DNA of 35,356 bases. Origin: Desulforadius tongensis. GTDB taxonomy: Bacteria > Bacillota > Desulfotomaculia > Desulfotomaculales > Desulfohalotomaculaceae. The translations under genes and the position numbers were made by a program. The notes beneath the pieces are model-generated. The model was not told the DNA's origin. It did no database searches and saw nothing but the letters and a program-made list of their open reading frames with translations. Within the stretch, counting starts at the first letter, position 1. Each line of letters opens with the position of its first letter. This document shows positions 15,974 to 25,101 of this stretch, piece after piece. The stretch is from the NCBI RefSeq assembly GCF_016907915.1, contig NZ_JAFBCW010000029.1:1-35356 (forward strand), written 5' to 3'.

Positions 15974-16950
15974 CTACCAACGGGGCGGCTCCAGAAAACA
16001 TGTACAGGTTATTTTCCCCGCCGGTTCAATATTGTAAAAAACCTCAATATATTCAAAGACAGCTTGGCGAGCTTCGGCCCTTGTTTTAAAGCGGTTACCA
16101 TAAATCAGTTCCAATTTCAATGTTCCAAAGAATGATTCAATGCAGGCGTTGTCGTAACAGTTACCTTTACGGCTCATGCTGCTAATAATTTGGTAATCTC
16201 TTAATGCTTGCTGGTATTCATGGCTGGCATACTGGCTTCCACGATCAGAGTGATGAATCAGCCCTGCCGGTGGTCGATACCTCCGGATGTCTAAGAGCAT
16301 CCAGTGTTAACTGCCGGGTCATAGTGCTGTTCATAGCCCAGCCTACAATTCTTTGTTGGAATAAATCCTCTATGGCTGCAAGGTAAAGCCAACCTTCATC
16401 TGTCGGTATATAGGTAATGTCGACCGCCCCAATTTGATTGGGGCGGTCAATATTAAAGTTTTGATTAATCAGATTCTCAGCAACTGGATAATTGTGTTTT
16501 GAATTTGTTGCAGCTTTGTATTTTCTCTTTGTCTTGCCGGTAATGCCATTATCACGCATCAGGCGGGCTGCGCGGTTTTGGCCACAAACAAAGCCTTTTT
16601 TATTTAAGACCCTGGTTATCCTTGGGCTGCCGTAAGTGCCCCGGGATATTTTGTACGCCTTGCGAATTTCTTTAACTAGTTCCCTATTCTGAATTTTGCG
16701 GCTGCTTTCCGGTCGCTTTATCCAGGCATAATAACCGCTTCTTGATATTTCCATCACTTGGCACATCTTCTTTACCCGAAATTCGAAGCAGTGCTGATAA
16801 ATAAACTTGTAAGCTATTTCTGGTGTTTGGCGAAGATGGCCGTGGCCTTTTTTAGAATGGCGTTTTCCTCCTGTAAGTCAGCTATCTATTTCTTTAAACG
16901 CCTGATTTCTTCGTCTTCTTTCTTTAAATTACCGCTGCCGGGGCCGCAAA
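15974..16950 (-). pseudogene. IS3-family transposase (OrfA tail and OrfB), disrupted
   Basis: Reading leftwards: an OrfA leucine-zipper tail (KKEDEEIRRLKK, stop, IADLQEENAILKKATAIFAK) with an internal TAG, then OrfB. OrfB has the HTH-like MEISRSGYYAW segment, YGSPRITRVLNKKGF, and the DDE core: DITYIPTDEGWLYLAAIEDL (first D), HHSDRGSQYAS (second D) and CYDNACIESFFGTLKLEL (E). The core is split by a frameshift near 16285, between TLDAL and RPPAGLIHHSD. The normal end (R.HSALGY...) is missing after EYIEVFYN. The N-terminal half of OrfA is lost at about 16950, where another IS fragment begins. Confidence 0.9.
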
Positions 16951-16955
16951 TAAGT

Positions 16956-17079
16956 GTGTCTTTGAGCACGTGGCAGAAGCCATGTTTAAAATCTTTAAAA
17001 CAGAGTTAGTAAAAAGATGTCATTTTGATACTTTAGAAGAGCTAGTTAATTAACGCTAGTGTCCAAAATTGAGGGGTTA
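16956..17079 (+). mobile_element. Fragment of a second IS3-type element, with its right end
   Basis: The plus-strand frame HVAEAMFKIFKTELVKRCHF, DTLEELVN then stop resembles the region after the DDE glutamate of IS3 transposases. It is followed by the 39-bp terminal sequence at 17041-17079 that is repeated inverted at 18850-18888. Confidence 0.6.
17041..17079 (+). repeat. 39-bp inverted repeat, left copy
   Basis: A perfect inverted match to 18850-18888, with core CTAGTGTCCAAAATTGAGGG. It is the outer end of an IS; the two copies face each other across 1,770 bp of cargo. Confidence 0.9.
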
Positions 17080-17294
17080 GCCCGCTGCCATCTTCTATTG
17101 CAAACCATTATTCAGAAGCAAACCTATTTTAGGAAACCCACTCAGTGCTATTTTTTGTATTACTATTGTTACAACCAAATGGATTTTTATTACTAAATAA
17201 ATTTAATTTGTCTAAATCCTAATTAAGGTACTCCAGTTCAGTGTATGCGGTTATTCGTACTTTAGTAAGCTCTCAATCATAGTATTATTAGCCA

Positions 17295-18596
17295 TCATTC
17301 GAAACAACAATTGACTATACAACCCGAATTATCTTTAATTTGAAAAACACTCTCTTCTACACTATTCTTCCATATTTCTTGGTAGTTTGAATCTGAAAAT
17401 TTATATACCTTATTTTCTTGTTGGTCTTCAATTAGCAATAAATCGTATTTACACAGTTTAATAGGTTGTGTGTCAGTGTCAGTATCTGCTTTTTTCCCTT
17501 TCTGAACTGCAACAAATATCCCATCTTCAACAATACTCCCAGTAGATTTTTGATTTATTTCCGATATTACTTTTTCAATAATACTACGTTTAAGACGTTT
17601 AAAGTTATCATATATATCTAAAATGCTAGAACCATTAGTATTTTCCTGAACGTTATATCTTCCATATGTTAGATCGATAATTGAATAATTACAACTGTAT
17701 ATTTTGCAAACCAAATCCTGCTCATCATTACTTAAACTTAACGGTTTTCTATTCACAAAAATATTTTGACCTTGATTTTTAATTTCAATGTTCCCACTGA
17801 CAATATTGTTAAGAACAGTCATAAAAACAGCATCATCCAAAGCATACAATACATCAATTTCTAAAAATGTTAGAAGTTTTAATATAGAGTTAGATGGTAT
17901 TTCATTCATTATTAAAACTTCTTTGTTGTTTTTTAAAAGACCCGAAACTATTGGTAACCCTTGGCACGGGGGTACAATACCATAGTTGTAGTAATCATAA
18001 AAAGAAAACTCGTTAAGTGGCGCATATTTTGACTTTTTAACATATTTCCTATCATTAGGGGATGGCAAAGTCATATCGAAAATAAATGTCTCTATATTAT
18101 TTAACCCATTAAAAAAGTTTATAAAATAATTAGCGTGTTGATCCATAAGTTTTTTATCAACGATTACCTGCTTACCGTTTGGGTATTTAATTACCATATT
18201 TTTTTCGTGATCTAGCTTAGTCGAATTTGGCCAACTAGTAATATCACTCAGGTCTAGCTCTGACTTCCCATCTGATATGTACGTATAATTACCGTTGGAA
18301 CCATGGTTAGAATTACTATTTATCATTTTATTTCGTTCAATCACAGCTATCCTTTTTCTTTGTTTTGCAGTATTATACCCACCCATTTGCGGTATTGAAA
18401 ATTCACTAGCACATATTTTGAAATTTTTCACAGTAGAAATCCAGCAATCTTTTCGATTTGGATTTGAACCATTAGCAACATGCGAAGATACAGATTGAAG
18501 ACATGTTTGTTTTGTTCCTTGTGTTGAAGCTTTTATCCCGCATCCTTTATTAATATTTTCCTCATCAACTTTATTAATTGCCCTATAAAGTAACAT
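17295..18596 (-). CDS. Unrecognised 433-aa protein, possible ADP-ribosyltransferase-like N-terminus
   Basis: I do not recognise the family. Residues about 2-90 read LLYRAINKVDEENI, SVSSHVANGSNPNRKDCWIS, TVKNFKICASEFSIPQ and KRIAVIE. The order LYR, then SSH...WIST, then a late E recalls the R-S-E layout of ADP-ribosyltransferase-fold domains; this is inference. The rest is Asn/Lys-rich and largely polar, without a signal peptide or membrane helix; it includes YPNGKQVIVDKKLMDQHANY and MTLPSPNDRKY, and ends CIVNCCFE. AGGAG lies seven bases before ATG 18596; GTG 18605 overlaps that site. The gene is strikingly AT-rich and is the only full-length gene between inverted IS ends, so it is a likely acquired cargo. 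A toxin or defence role is possible but unproven. Confidence 0.7.
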   Translation of the reverse strand: MLLYRAINKVDEENINKGCGIKASTQGTKQTCLQSVSSHVANGSNPNRKDCWISTVKNFKICASEFSIPQMGGYNTAKQRKRIAVIERNKMINSNSNHGSNGNYTYISDGKSELDLSDITSWPNSTKLDHEKNMVIKYPNGKQVIVDKKLMDQHANYFINFFNGLNNIETFIFDMTLPSPNDRKYVKKSKYAPLNEFSFYDYYNYGIVPPCQGLPIVSGLLKNNKEVLIMNEIPSNSILKLLTFLEIDVLYALDDAVFMTVLNNIVSGNIEIKNQGQNIFVNRKPLSLSNDEQDLVCKIYSCNYSIIDLTYGRYNVQENTNGSSILDIYDNFKRLKRSIIEKVISEINQKSTGSIVEDGIFVAVQKGKKADTDTDTQPIKLCKYDLLLIEDQQENKVYKFSDSNYQEIWKNSVEESVFQIKDNSGCIVNCCFE

Positions 18597-18732
18597 TTCG
18601 TTCACTCCTATAAACTTTCATTTTATCTAATTCAATTTGATAGAGATTTTTGCAAATTAAAAAGGAAAAGTACTTTTAAAATTTCCCAGCAAAGTACTAA
18701 AATTTTAGCAAATAAATTTGGTGGAGTTTTTT

Positions 18733-18852
18733 ATGGTCATAGCATATGATTTTGGCTTATCGGTAAAAGAATATGCCGTCCGAGGTAAAGATAATGATTT
18801 TCCGGTAATTGATTGTTGTCCTCACTGTCAAGGCCTTGTGAATTTGGGTTAA
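18733..18852 (+). pseudogene. DUF6431-like N-terminus cut by an IS end
   Basis: GGTGGAG precedes an ATG and 39 codons: MVIAYDFGLSVKEYAV, then DFPVIDCCPHCQG. This resembles the start of DUF6431-type proteins (MVI.HDFGLSVKEY... with a CPxC zinc knuckle) found near mobile elements in Clostridia. The frame hits the IS end, whose TTAACC supplies the stop, so the rest is missing. Divergent from the 433-aa gene. Confidence 0.55.
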
Positions 18853-18888
18853 CCCCTCAATTTTGGACACTAGCGTTAATTAACTAGC
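18850..18888 (-). repeat. 39-bp inverted repeat, right copy
   Basis: The exact reverse complement of 17041-17079. It overlaps the stop codon of the minus-strand transposase relic at 18880. Confidence 0.9.
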
Positions 18889-19526
18889 TTTTTCATATAG
18901 TTTCACAACTTTCCTTGTCCTTTTCATCCCTTTGCGAATTCTAGCCAGCTTGTCCATTACGTTAAAGGTAAAGGCTTTGCCCACACCTTCGTTGTAAAAT
19001 TTTATAAATTCTGTCACTGCCTTATATGCTTCAAAGTATGGCTGAAACTGGTGTTTTGTAAAACACTCATCTTCTAAAATACTGTGAAATGCTTCTATAT
19101 GAGCATTCATATTCGGTATTTTGCAAGGTATTATCTCATGCTCAATTCCAAGCTACTGGCAGGCATTATAAAATGCGTGCGCAGTAAATTATGGGCCATT
19201 GTCTGAACGAATTACCGATTTGTTAATACTGTTGTATAACTTCCTTTTCCAAAATGCCTGTTAAGTGTGTTTACTGCATCTTTGGCCTCACAGCGCAACC
19301 CGATATAATATCCAACAATACTCCGGTCATAAACATCAATGGATGACAAAACAAAGAAAAATCTTTGTTCCCCAGTAATATACCCGTATTTTAAATCAAC
19401 TTCCCACAGCCGGCTGGATGCAGTTACCAGACGGTTTTTAGCAGCTTTTTTGGGGTAAGAATGTTTCTTTTTGCGCTGCGGCCGAAGAATACCTAATTCT
19501 TTACATAACCTGTATATTATTTAACT
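18880..19526 (-). pseudogene. IS3-family OrfB transposase relic
   Basis: Reading leftwards: YRLCKELGILRPQRKKKH, then LWEVDLKYGYITGEQRFFF and VYDRSIVGYYIG (first DDE aspartate). A frameshift follows, then IRSDNGP (second D), LGIEHEIIPCKIPNMNAHIE (the E of NAHIEAFHS), and FYNEGVGKAFTFNVMDKLAR. There are at least one frameshift and two in-frame stops. The tail after EFIKFYNE departs from the usual ERRIHSSLGY, and the frame ends at the 39-bp repeat. Inactive. Confidence 0.85.
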
Positions 19527-19529
19527 TAA

Positions 19530-20215
19530 TTTAGCCACGGTGTCTAAAACTGTTAGGGGCTTAGAAGCTAGATAATAGTGATTATACAATTGTGACCTTG
19601 TGCCCGAGGCTTCCAGTGGTAACTCCAAGCCCTCTGCGCGAAACAGCAGCAGCTTCTCATTGCTCCCCAGTTGTTTACACCTGACAGCAGCCTTTTGGCT
19701 GGGCTAGATTCACTGCAGCCCTTTGTAACTAACATATAGCTAATTACAGTAAGTTTGCAGGTATAGCTTACTAATTATACGAACGCCATTTATTTTGACG
19801 ACACATAGAGAGTTTTACGCACAAAATGATTCGTTTGTGCAACCCTATACTCTATCTAGTTTTCAAGGTACGAATAGTAGTTGTTCAGGCACGGCAAGAA
19901 CAACGGTACTAAATTTATATTGATATTAGAAGCATTATATATGATTTGTTTCAAATATTATGTCGAACCATGTATAAACCATATAATTTTCGCAAATTAT
20001 TTTAGTATTAAAATTATTTGCAAATTATTTAGTTTGAGTAGTATTTCGGAAAGCCGGTAACGATTTTGGGTAGTATTGGTAGGCACTCCTAAATTATTGC
20101 ACCTTGACAACTTCACATAGTAAAGCAATAACAAACCAGACCGGTAGTCAGGCAAGAGGCTCCGGCTTATATTGGGTATATTTCAATGTATTTTTCAGAC
20201 AGTTAAGAGTGTATA
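19530..20215. other. Gene-free, degenerate region
   Basis: About 690 bp with no convincing gene. A minus-strand frame at about 19532-19710 is in register with the transposase relic but unrecognised. There are hairpins at 19819-19840 (GCACAAA/TTTGTGC) and 19880-19904 (GTTGTTC/GAACAAC). Two boxes resemble the conserved pre-23S spacer element of Firmicutes rRNA operons: GTACCTTGAAAACTAGATAG on the minus strand (about 19853-19872) and ACCTTGACAACTTCACATAG on the plus strand (about 20100-20119). No rRNA sequence is attached. Confidence 0.45.
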
Positions 20216-20241
20216 GTATAAATAACTGGGGGTGCTGAAGA

Positions 20242-20546
20242 ATGGCTGGGGCAAGGAGAACATATGCGAAAGAATTTAAAAAGGAAGCGGTAGAACTTTT
20301 AAAAAAACAAGTGGTAAATCCACTGCTGCTGTGGCCAAGGACTTAGGTATTAATGTAACAAATTTAAAACGCTGGCGGCAGCAGTTTCAAGAATTTGGTG
20401 ATGCCAGCTTTTCTGGGCAATGTAATCGTAAGCCGGGAACACCTGAAGAGGAAGAAAACTTCATTCATCATTGGGTTACATGAGTCCGGAAAACTATGAA
20501 AAACAGAGAAAAGCGGCTTAACTTACTGTCTAATTTATCGGGGGAA
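20242..20546 (+). mobile_element. Deleted IS3-family copy (OrfA head joined to OrfB tail)
   Basis: The OrfA start MAGARRTYAKEFKKEAVELL is followed by a frameshift in a run of seven A (near 20302), after which SGKSTAAVAKDLGI and NVTNLKRWRQQF continue the HTH in another frame. After TPEEEEN the sequence jumps to the OrfB tail, HSSLGYMSPENYEKQRKAA, stop. The right terminal repeat ends ATCGGGGGAA at 20546. The left end is probably near 20190, where TCAGACAGTTAAG mirrors the right-end TTAGACAGTAAG. Confidence 0.8.
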
Positions 20547-21983
20547 GAAAATTCCAGATGGCCCTACCCAATCTTTATTAATATGGAAACAAGACCAACC
20601 AAGTCCTGTCATGATAGTTACGTAAGCCCCACCTGTATTTCCAAACTTATATCCCTGTTCAGCATGAAAATCTACCCAGTTTCCTATGGTACCATATACA
20701 TAGTTAGGATGCATTGGATTGCCTGGTAAACCTCCTGGGCCTGCCGCTGCTGGTCTGTACCAGAATATAGGCTCTACAGTTACATAGTAGTTGTTTTGTA
20801 ATATAATATCTGTTACTTTTAGCTTTTCACTTTGCATCTTTTTATTTAATGCTGGGTCTAAGAAGTAAAATAATGGTTTCTTCGTTTTTGTTTTCTCATC
20901 CTCATCATACCAATTCAATATTTCATCTGCATATCCATTATCTCCTGAATTTCCTGAACCAGCTAATGGGATTTCTTCTAATGTTATGTCTACGTTACTA
21001 GCTATATTGTATGTCGCATCACTATCGTATTCATCTTTTATGTTCATTACTACAAAAGTATAGTCGTTTCCTGAATAATTATATCCTGCTACTCTATCTA
21101 TTACCGCACAATAGATATATACAGCTTCTGCGTATGTTTTTGATACTGACTTGCAATATCCCCATACTTTAAGTAACTCTTCACCTGCTATATAACCAGG
21201 TTCCTTAAGTTCTTTTTCAGATCTTATTTTTATTATACTCTTTACTTGATTACTTTTTGCATCTATTAATGGCTGTGCATGATGGAAGTAACCTTGTTCT
21301 ACTATATAGCTAAATGCCTCTATCCTTTTAAAGCCTCTATATGAACTATCCATTAATATTTCAATAATACCCACCTGTGGCATGTCGTTAATTGGTCTTG
21401 GCTGGTCTTTTAAGACTGGTTTAGTTATACCGTCAGATACTCCACCAGCTGATTGTGTACCGGATGGGTAGGTGAAAGTTAGACTGTTTAAACCATTACC
21501 TTTTAAGAACCATTCTTTAAAATCTTCACCACCAGCTACTGATTTATTTCCCATATATGTGATTGGAAATTTTGGGTATTTTTTTATTTCATTTTCAGTG
21601 CCTTTGCTATCGTCTATTAATTTTTTAATTAGTATACATTTATGATCTTTTGGAGAGTTATCTAGTGTTTTTCCATTTGCCCTTGTGTTAGTATAAAAAT
21701 CTTTTAATCCATCTGCACCGCCATAATTAAATACGGTGGGTTTGCTGAACACTAAGTCTACTGTATTTGATACCTGGTTGAAATTTTTGTCCACTATAGC
21801 AATCCTGAATCCGGACTGACTTCCTACCCATGTATATGCCCTGTTAGTGCTGCCTCCCCCTGTACCCGAACCTGCGTTACCATTATCTTGCACGACTTCT
21901 GCAAAAGCCTGTATAGGTAAGCTCATTGCAAACATTGATACTACTAATAAGCTGGATATTATTCTTTTAAACTTACATCGCAT
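20535..21983 (-). CDS. Large secreted protein of unknown function, C-terminus ending in an IS
   Basis: 482 aa. A clear signal peptide: MRCKFKRI, hydrophobic ISSLLVVSMFAMSLPI, then QAFA as cleavage site. A Gly/Asn/Ser-rich linker follows (GNAGSGTGGGS), then a long beta-type region containing RAYTWVGSQSGFRIAIVDKN, FITYMGNKSVAGGEDFKEWF-like segments and DITLEEIPLAGSGNSGDNGY. No enzyme motif is seen. The last codons (CCC CGA TAA) lie inside the IS right end at 20546, so the natural C-terminus has been replaced and an unknown length lost. GGAGGT lies seven bases before ATG 21983. AT-rich, with the same flavour as the next gene. Confidence 0.7.
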   Translation of the reverse strand: MRCKFKRIISSLLVVSMFAMSLPIQAFAEVVQDNGNAGSGTGGGSTNRAYTWVGSQSGFRIAIVDKNFNQVSNTVDLVFSKPTVFNYGGADGLKDFYTNTRANGKTLDNSPKDHKCILIKKLIDDSKGTENEIKKYPKFPITYMGNKSVAGGEDFKEWFLKGNGLNSLTFTYPSGTQSAGGVSDGITKPVLKDQPRPINDMPQVGIIEILMDSSYRGFKRIEAFSYIVEQGYFHHAQPLIDAKSNQVKSIIKIRSEKELKEPGYIAGEELLKVWGYCKSVSKTYAEAVYIYCAVIDRVAGYNYSGNDYTFVVMNIKDEYDSDATYNIASNVDITLEEIPLAGSGNSGDNGYADEILNWYDEDEKTKTKKPLFYFLDPALNKKMQSEKLKVTDIILQNNYYVTVEPIFWYRPAAAGPGGLPGNPMHPNYVYGTIGNWVDFHAEQGYKFGNTGGAYVTIMTGLGWSCFHINKDWVGPSGIFFPR

Positions 21984-22088
21984 TACCACTACCTCCCTCT
22001 TTATTAATATTTATTTCTTCTTTTTATTGATTATTGATAAGTTTAATATCCGACTTTATAACTATAAAAAGGATAAAGGAAGTAACTT

Positions 22089-22111
22089 AGGGGTAGCATT
22101 AAGCTACCCCT
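22089..22111 (-). terminator. Hairpin after the WG-repeat gene
   Basis: A 9-bp stem, AGGGGTAGC / GCTACCCCT, with a 5-nt loop lies between the stop of the gene at 22198 and the next start. The U tract is weak on the minus strand. Confidence 0.5.
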
Positions 22112-22197
22112 ATCCTCTAATATCATCTCTATTTTTGGAAAATAACTTCTAATTAATATTAAACATATAACCTAGAACTACCTCACTAATGAAGCTC

Positions 22198-23898
22198 TTA
22201 GTTTGATTCTGGGAAGTCTGTAGATAAATTAAAGTTCGGGTCTGATTCAGTTGTGAATTCACCTTCAAACATTCGTTCTTCAAGTGCATCTACTCTGCCA
22301 TTTCTGTCCTTATCTACTGATGGTGGTAAATAACTACCTGCAGGCTGCTGTACTACAGGCTGTTGTGTTGGCTGTTGTACTGGCTGTTCCACCTCAGGCT
22401 TTGGCTGGCTCGGTTTTTGTGTGGTTACCGGGACTTGGGGTCTGTCTGGACATCTTGCTATTTCTTCTGCTGTTGTTCCTAAATCTCTATATAGACCTTC
22501 CTCTACTTGCTTTATGTCTTCCTCAGAATAACCCAGTGATTTTAAGTTTTCTCTATTATCTTTTATTAGTACTTTCGCTTCCCACAGCGTTATTCCACTC
22601 TTAAGTTTCTTATTCGGGTCTGCCGGTACTATTGAAGTTGAAATATTAGTAACTGTATTATTTACCGTTTCAATGTTGTCCTTATTTGAATACCCGACTA
22701 ATTGAATTTCATATATGGTCGGTGGTTGGAGCTGGTACATTATCACATCCTTACCTTCAGCCAAAAATTGTGTATCCAGTATCCATTGTTTTCCTTCTTC
22801 ACCTAATGTATTGGCATACGCTAATTTGTCTGCATATGATACATAAGGTCTGGCAATAAACCTGTTTCCGTATGCTCCCCAAGCATTAAAGTCATTAAAT
22901 TCATATTCAGGGTATAGGTTTCCATTAGAGTCCATTAATGTAAGCGCTGTAGTCCCATCATCTTTTCTTACAGGAACTAATATGGCATTTTGGTTAATGA
23001 TATTATGCTCACTGCCAAGTTTATATTCCTGCTGGGTATATCTGTATATTTCTTCTCCTTTGCTATTTTTTATAATTCTTTGATTGTTATCTCCGAATTC
23101 CACAGTAAACCCATAATCATCAGTCATTTCATCCTCTACTTCAGGTACTACTTTATCTAAAATTTCACCTTTTGTATTTATGGATCCAATTGGTCTATAG
23201 GTATACTTTGTCATGGTAGTGCCTTCTAACCAAGGTATTTCTTGTGAGCCTGTAATTATATATAGGTTTGCAATACCGTTATTAAATCTTCCGATACGGT
23301 CATATGGCAAAGCTTTTCTTATACGGTTTCCTTGCCTATCATAGATAGTTAAAGTTAGGTTATTCGGTGCATAATTACAATCTCCATTACCTCTCACATA
23401 TACACAGTACATTCCATTAGGGTCATTTTCAAATCTTTGTAAATAACTTGTATCTCCTACACCACCTAAATATGTTTTATCATCAAAGTCAAATACAACA
23501 TTGCCATTTGTATCTATTGCTGACAATGTATTTTTGTTCTCATCAAAAACAATTGCCAGACCACCAATAAACATGTCCGCAAAACTCCAATTTTCGTGTA
23601 TAGGTATTTTTATATTGCCATCTTTATCTGCATATCCATATGCCTGTGATATGAAATTTTTTTGAACAGGCATTAATTGTACCTTATCGCTGTACAAATC
23701 TGTTATATAGTTATAATTTCCCAGCACCTTTATTTTATTGACAGACTGAATTAACCTAGTTCCACTAACAGCAGCTTCTACCTCATTTCCACCAAATATT
23801 TTGTTCGTTGTTGCAAATGCTGTTACTGGAATTAACATAGCAATAACAAAAAACATTATCATAACGGAAGATGCTATCCGTTTAATATCATTTTTCAT
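22198..23898 (-). CDS. Secreted WG-like repeat protein
   Basis: 566 aa from ATG 23898. The signal peptide is MKNDIKRIASSV, IMFFVIAMLIPV, TAFA. Residues about 60-300 contain repeats of the WG type, for example YGYADKDGNIKIPIHENW, DTNGNVVFDFDDKTYLGGVG and INTKGEILDKVVPEVEDEM, typical of exported Firmicutes proteins with a beta-propeller-like fold. A predicted helical segment (LWEAKVLIKDNRENLKSLGY) follows, then a Pro/Gln-rich linker (KPEVEQPVQQPTQQPVVQQP). The acidic tail includes DKDRNGRVDALEE, a possible EF-hand/dockerin-like calcium loop. No sortase motif is seen. An ATG at 23910 directly abuts AAAGGA and is a less likely start. Confidence 0.75.
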   Translation of the reverse strand: MKNDIKRIASSVMIMFFVIAMLIPVTAFATTNKIFGGNEVEAAVSGTRLIQSVNKIKVLGNYNYITDLYSDKVQLMPVQKNFISQAYGYADKDGNIKIPIHENWSFADMFIGGLAIVFDENKNTLSAIDTNGNVVFDFDDKTYLGGVGDTSYLQRFENDPNGMYCVYVRGNGDCNYAPNNLTLTIYDRQGNRIRKALPYDRIGRFNNGIANLYIITGSQEIPWLEGTTMTKYTYRPIGSINTKGEILDKVVPEVEDEMTDDYGFTVEFGDNNQRIIKNSKGEEIYRYTQQEYKLGSEHNIINQNAILVPVRKDDGTTALTLMDSNGNLYPEYEFNDFNAWGAYGNRFIARPYVSYADKLAYANTLGEEGKQWILDTQFLAEGKDVIMYQLQPPTIYEIQLVGYSNKDNIETVNNTVTNISTSIVPADPNKKLKSGITLWEAKVLIKDNRENLKSLGYSEEDIKQVEEGLYRDLGTTAEEIARCPDRPQVPVTTQKPSQPKPEVEQPVQQPTQQPVVQQPAGSYLPPSVDKDRNGRVDALEERMFEGEFTTESDPNFNLSTDFPESN

Positions 23899-24267
23899 GT
23901 TTATATCCATTCCTTTCTATGATCTTCTGGAATTTTATTGTATAATGATGAGTGAAAGCTTAATTGCTTTGGCTCTAGTCGAAGCATAAAAAAAACCCCT
24001 AATGGTTGATATTTGGTCATACCTAATTATGCCATTTATGGAGATTTTTTGTGGAAAAACTCTTAAAATCAAGGCTTGGATCACTTTTTCTGTTTTTAAA
24101 CAGAAGTTATCCCTAACTAACGTGATTTTATAGGGACTTTTTTACTGATCTCAGATAATAGTTAACTTCAATCACGGGAAGGTGAATTGGCTACTCCAAC
24201 AATAGGAGTGACCGCATGTTTATACATGTTTATACATGTTTATACATGTTTATTGCCAGTCAATCAG
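23899..24267. other. AT-rich intergenic region
   Basis: Leader of the WG-repeat gene plus spacer. It has an A8/C4 tract near 23989, a possible -10 (TATACAAT on the minus strand near 23940), and the 10-bp tandem repeat at 24215-24253. No open frame is supported. Confidence 0.45.
24215..24253. repeat. 10-bp tandem repeat, nearly four copies
   Basis: CATGTTTATA is repeated three times with a fourth partial copy. It is perfect and non-coding. The ACATGT core is palindromic, so it could be a cluster of binding sites or simply a slippage tract. Confidence 0.85.
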
Positions 24268-25101
24268 TTAATACCGTTTATCCCTGTAATCCCCTTCTTC
24301 AGTATTCCTGCAACGCGAAATATCTCTATTATTTATATATAGTAAAAAAGTCCCTTGACCTTCAATTTTATTATTTACAAAATTACCTACGTATTTTTTT
24401 CCATCTCCCCATGTTTTAGTTCCATAACCGTTTATATAACCATTTACCCAGTTTCCTTCTATAATAGATTCCAATCCCTTTTGTTGCTCAACAAATATTG
24501 CATTACCCTTTGAATAGAAACTTCCCTTACCATTTGGGATATTATCTATGGTATACCCTGTATATTTGCCAGTTACATTGTTACCGTATAATTTTATAGT
24601 ATAACTCATATCTTGAACATAAGTAGCGTCCTCTACAATTTCTGTATCTTCAACAACTTGCTCTCTACCCTTTATAATGTGTACAATTAAGTTATTTAGG
24701 TCACCTTCTGCATAACCAAGGTTTTTACCAATGAAGTCTTAAAGGTATCATTTTATCCGTCCATTTACTACCTGGGATGCTACATCCAAACAAACTTCCC
24801 TGTCATTAATAAATGCCACATCCTGATTTATAGATAGTTTGATAGTTGTATCATCCTTTTGCCCCATAGCAGAATTTGTATCTTCATCGTACCAAACCCT
24901 TGCACCAAGCGATTCAAAGATTTCCCTATATGGTACCATTGTTCTATTTTTATTTTGGTCCACATAAGGTTGTTGATTAAACTGTACCTGTTGATCTTCC
25001 ACGTAAACATTGACTCCTGCTACTGCCGGTAATCCAAAACATAGTACCATTCCCAGCGCTGATACTATTATCTTGTTGAGTTTAATAAATCTTCCTAATA
25101 T
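24268..25101 (-). pseudogene. Broken stalk-domain (Cu-amine-oxidase N-like) plus MORN-repeat protein
   Basis: The first part has a signal-like start (LGRFIKLNKIIVSALGMVLC, FGLPAVAG) followed by NVYVEDQQVQFNQQPYVDQ and RTMVPYREIFESLGARVWYD, the Firmicutes extracellular stalk domain. It stops after VVNGRIK at 24748. The frame resumes with FIGKNLGYAEGDLNNLIVHI and, to 24268, MORN-type repeats (YTGYTIDNIPNGKGSFYSKG, GNWVNGYINGYGTKTWGDGK, KYVGNFVNNKIEGQGTF). A short deletion or shift around 24730-24755 joins the two. The in-frame codon at the expected start (25101, five bases after GGAGGGG) is ATA, so either the start is degraded or a rare start was used. Confidence 0.7.

Noticed and set aside
17080-18849. 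A complete composite transposon
   Set aside because: Both flanking transposases are decayed and their ends point inward, so the unit cannot be mobilised as it stands; only the IS-bracketed layout is supported.
20242-20500. Programmed frameshift of an active IS3 element
   Set aside because: The A7 shift is inside OrfA, not at the OrfA/OrfB junction, and most of OrfB is deleted.
24215-24253. CRISPR-like array
   Set aside because: The 10-bp units are contiguous with no spacers; it is a simple tandem repeat. No cas genes are present.
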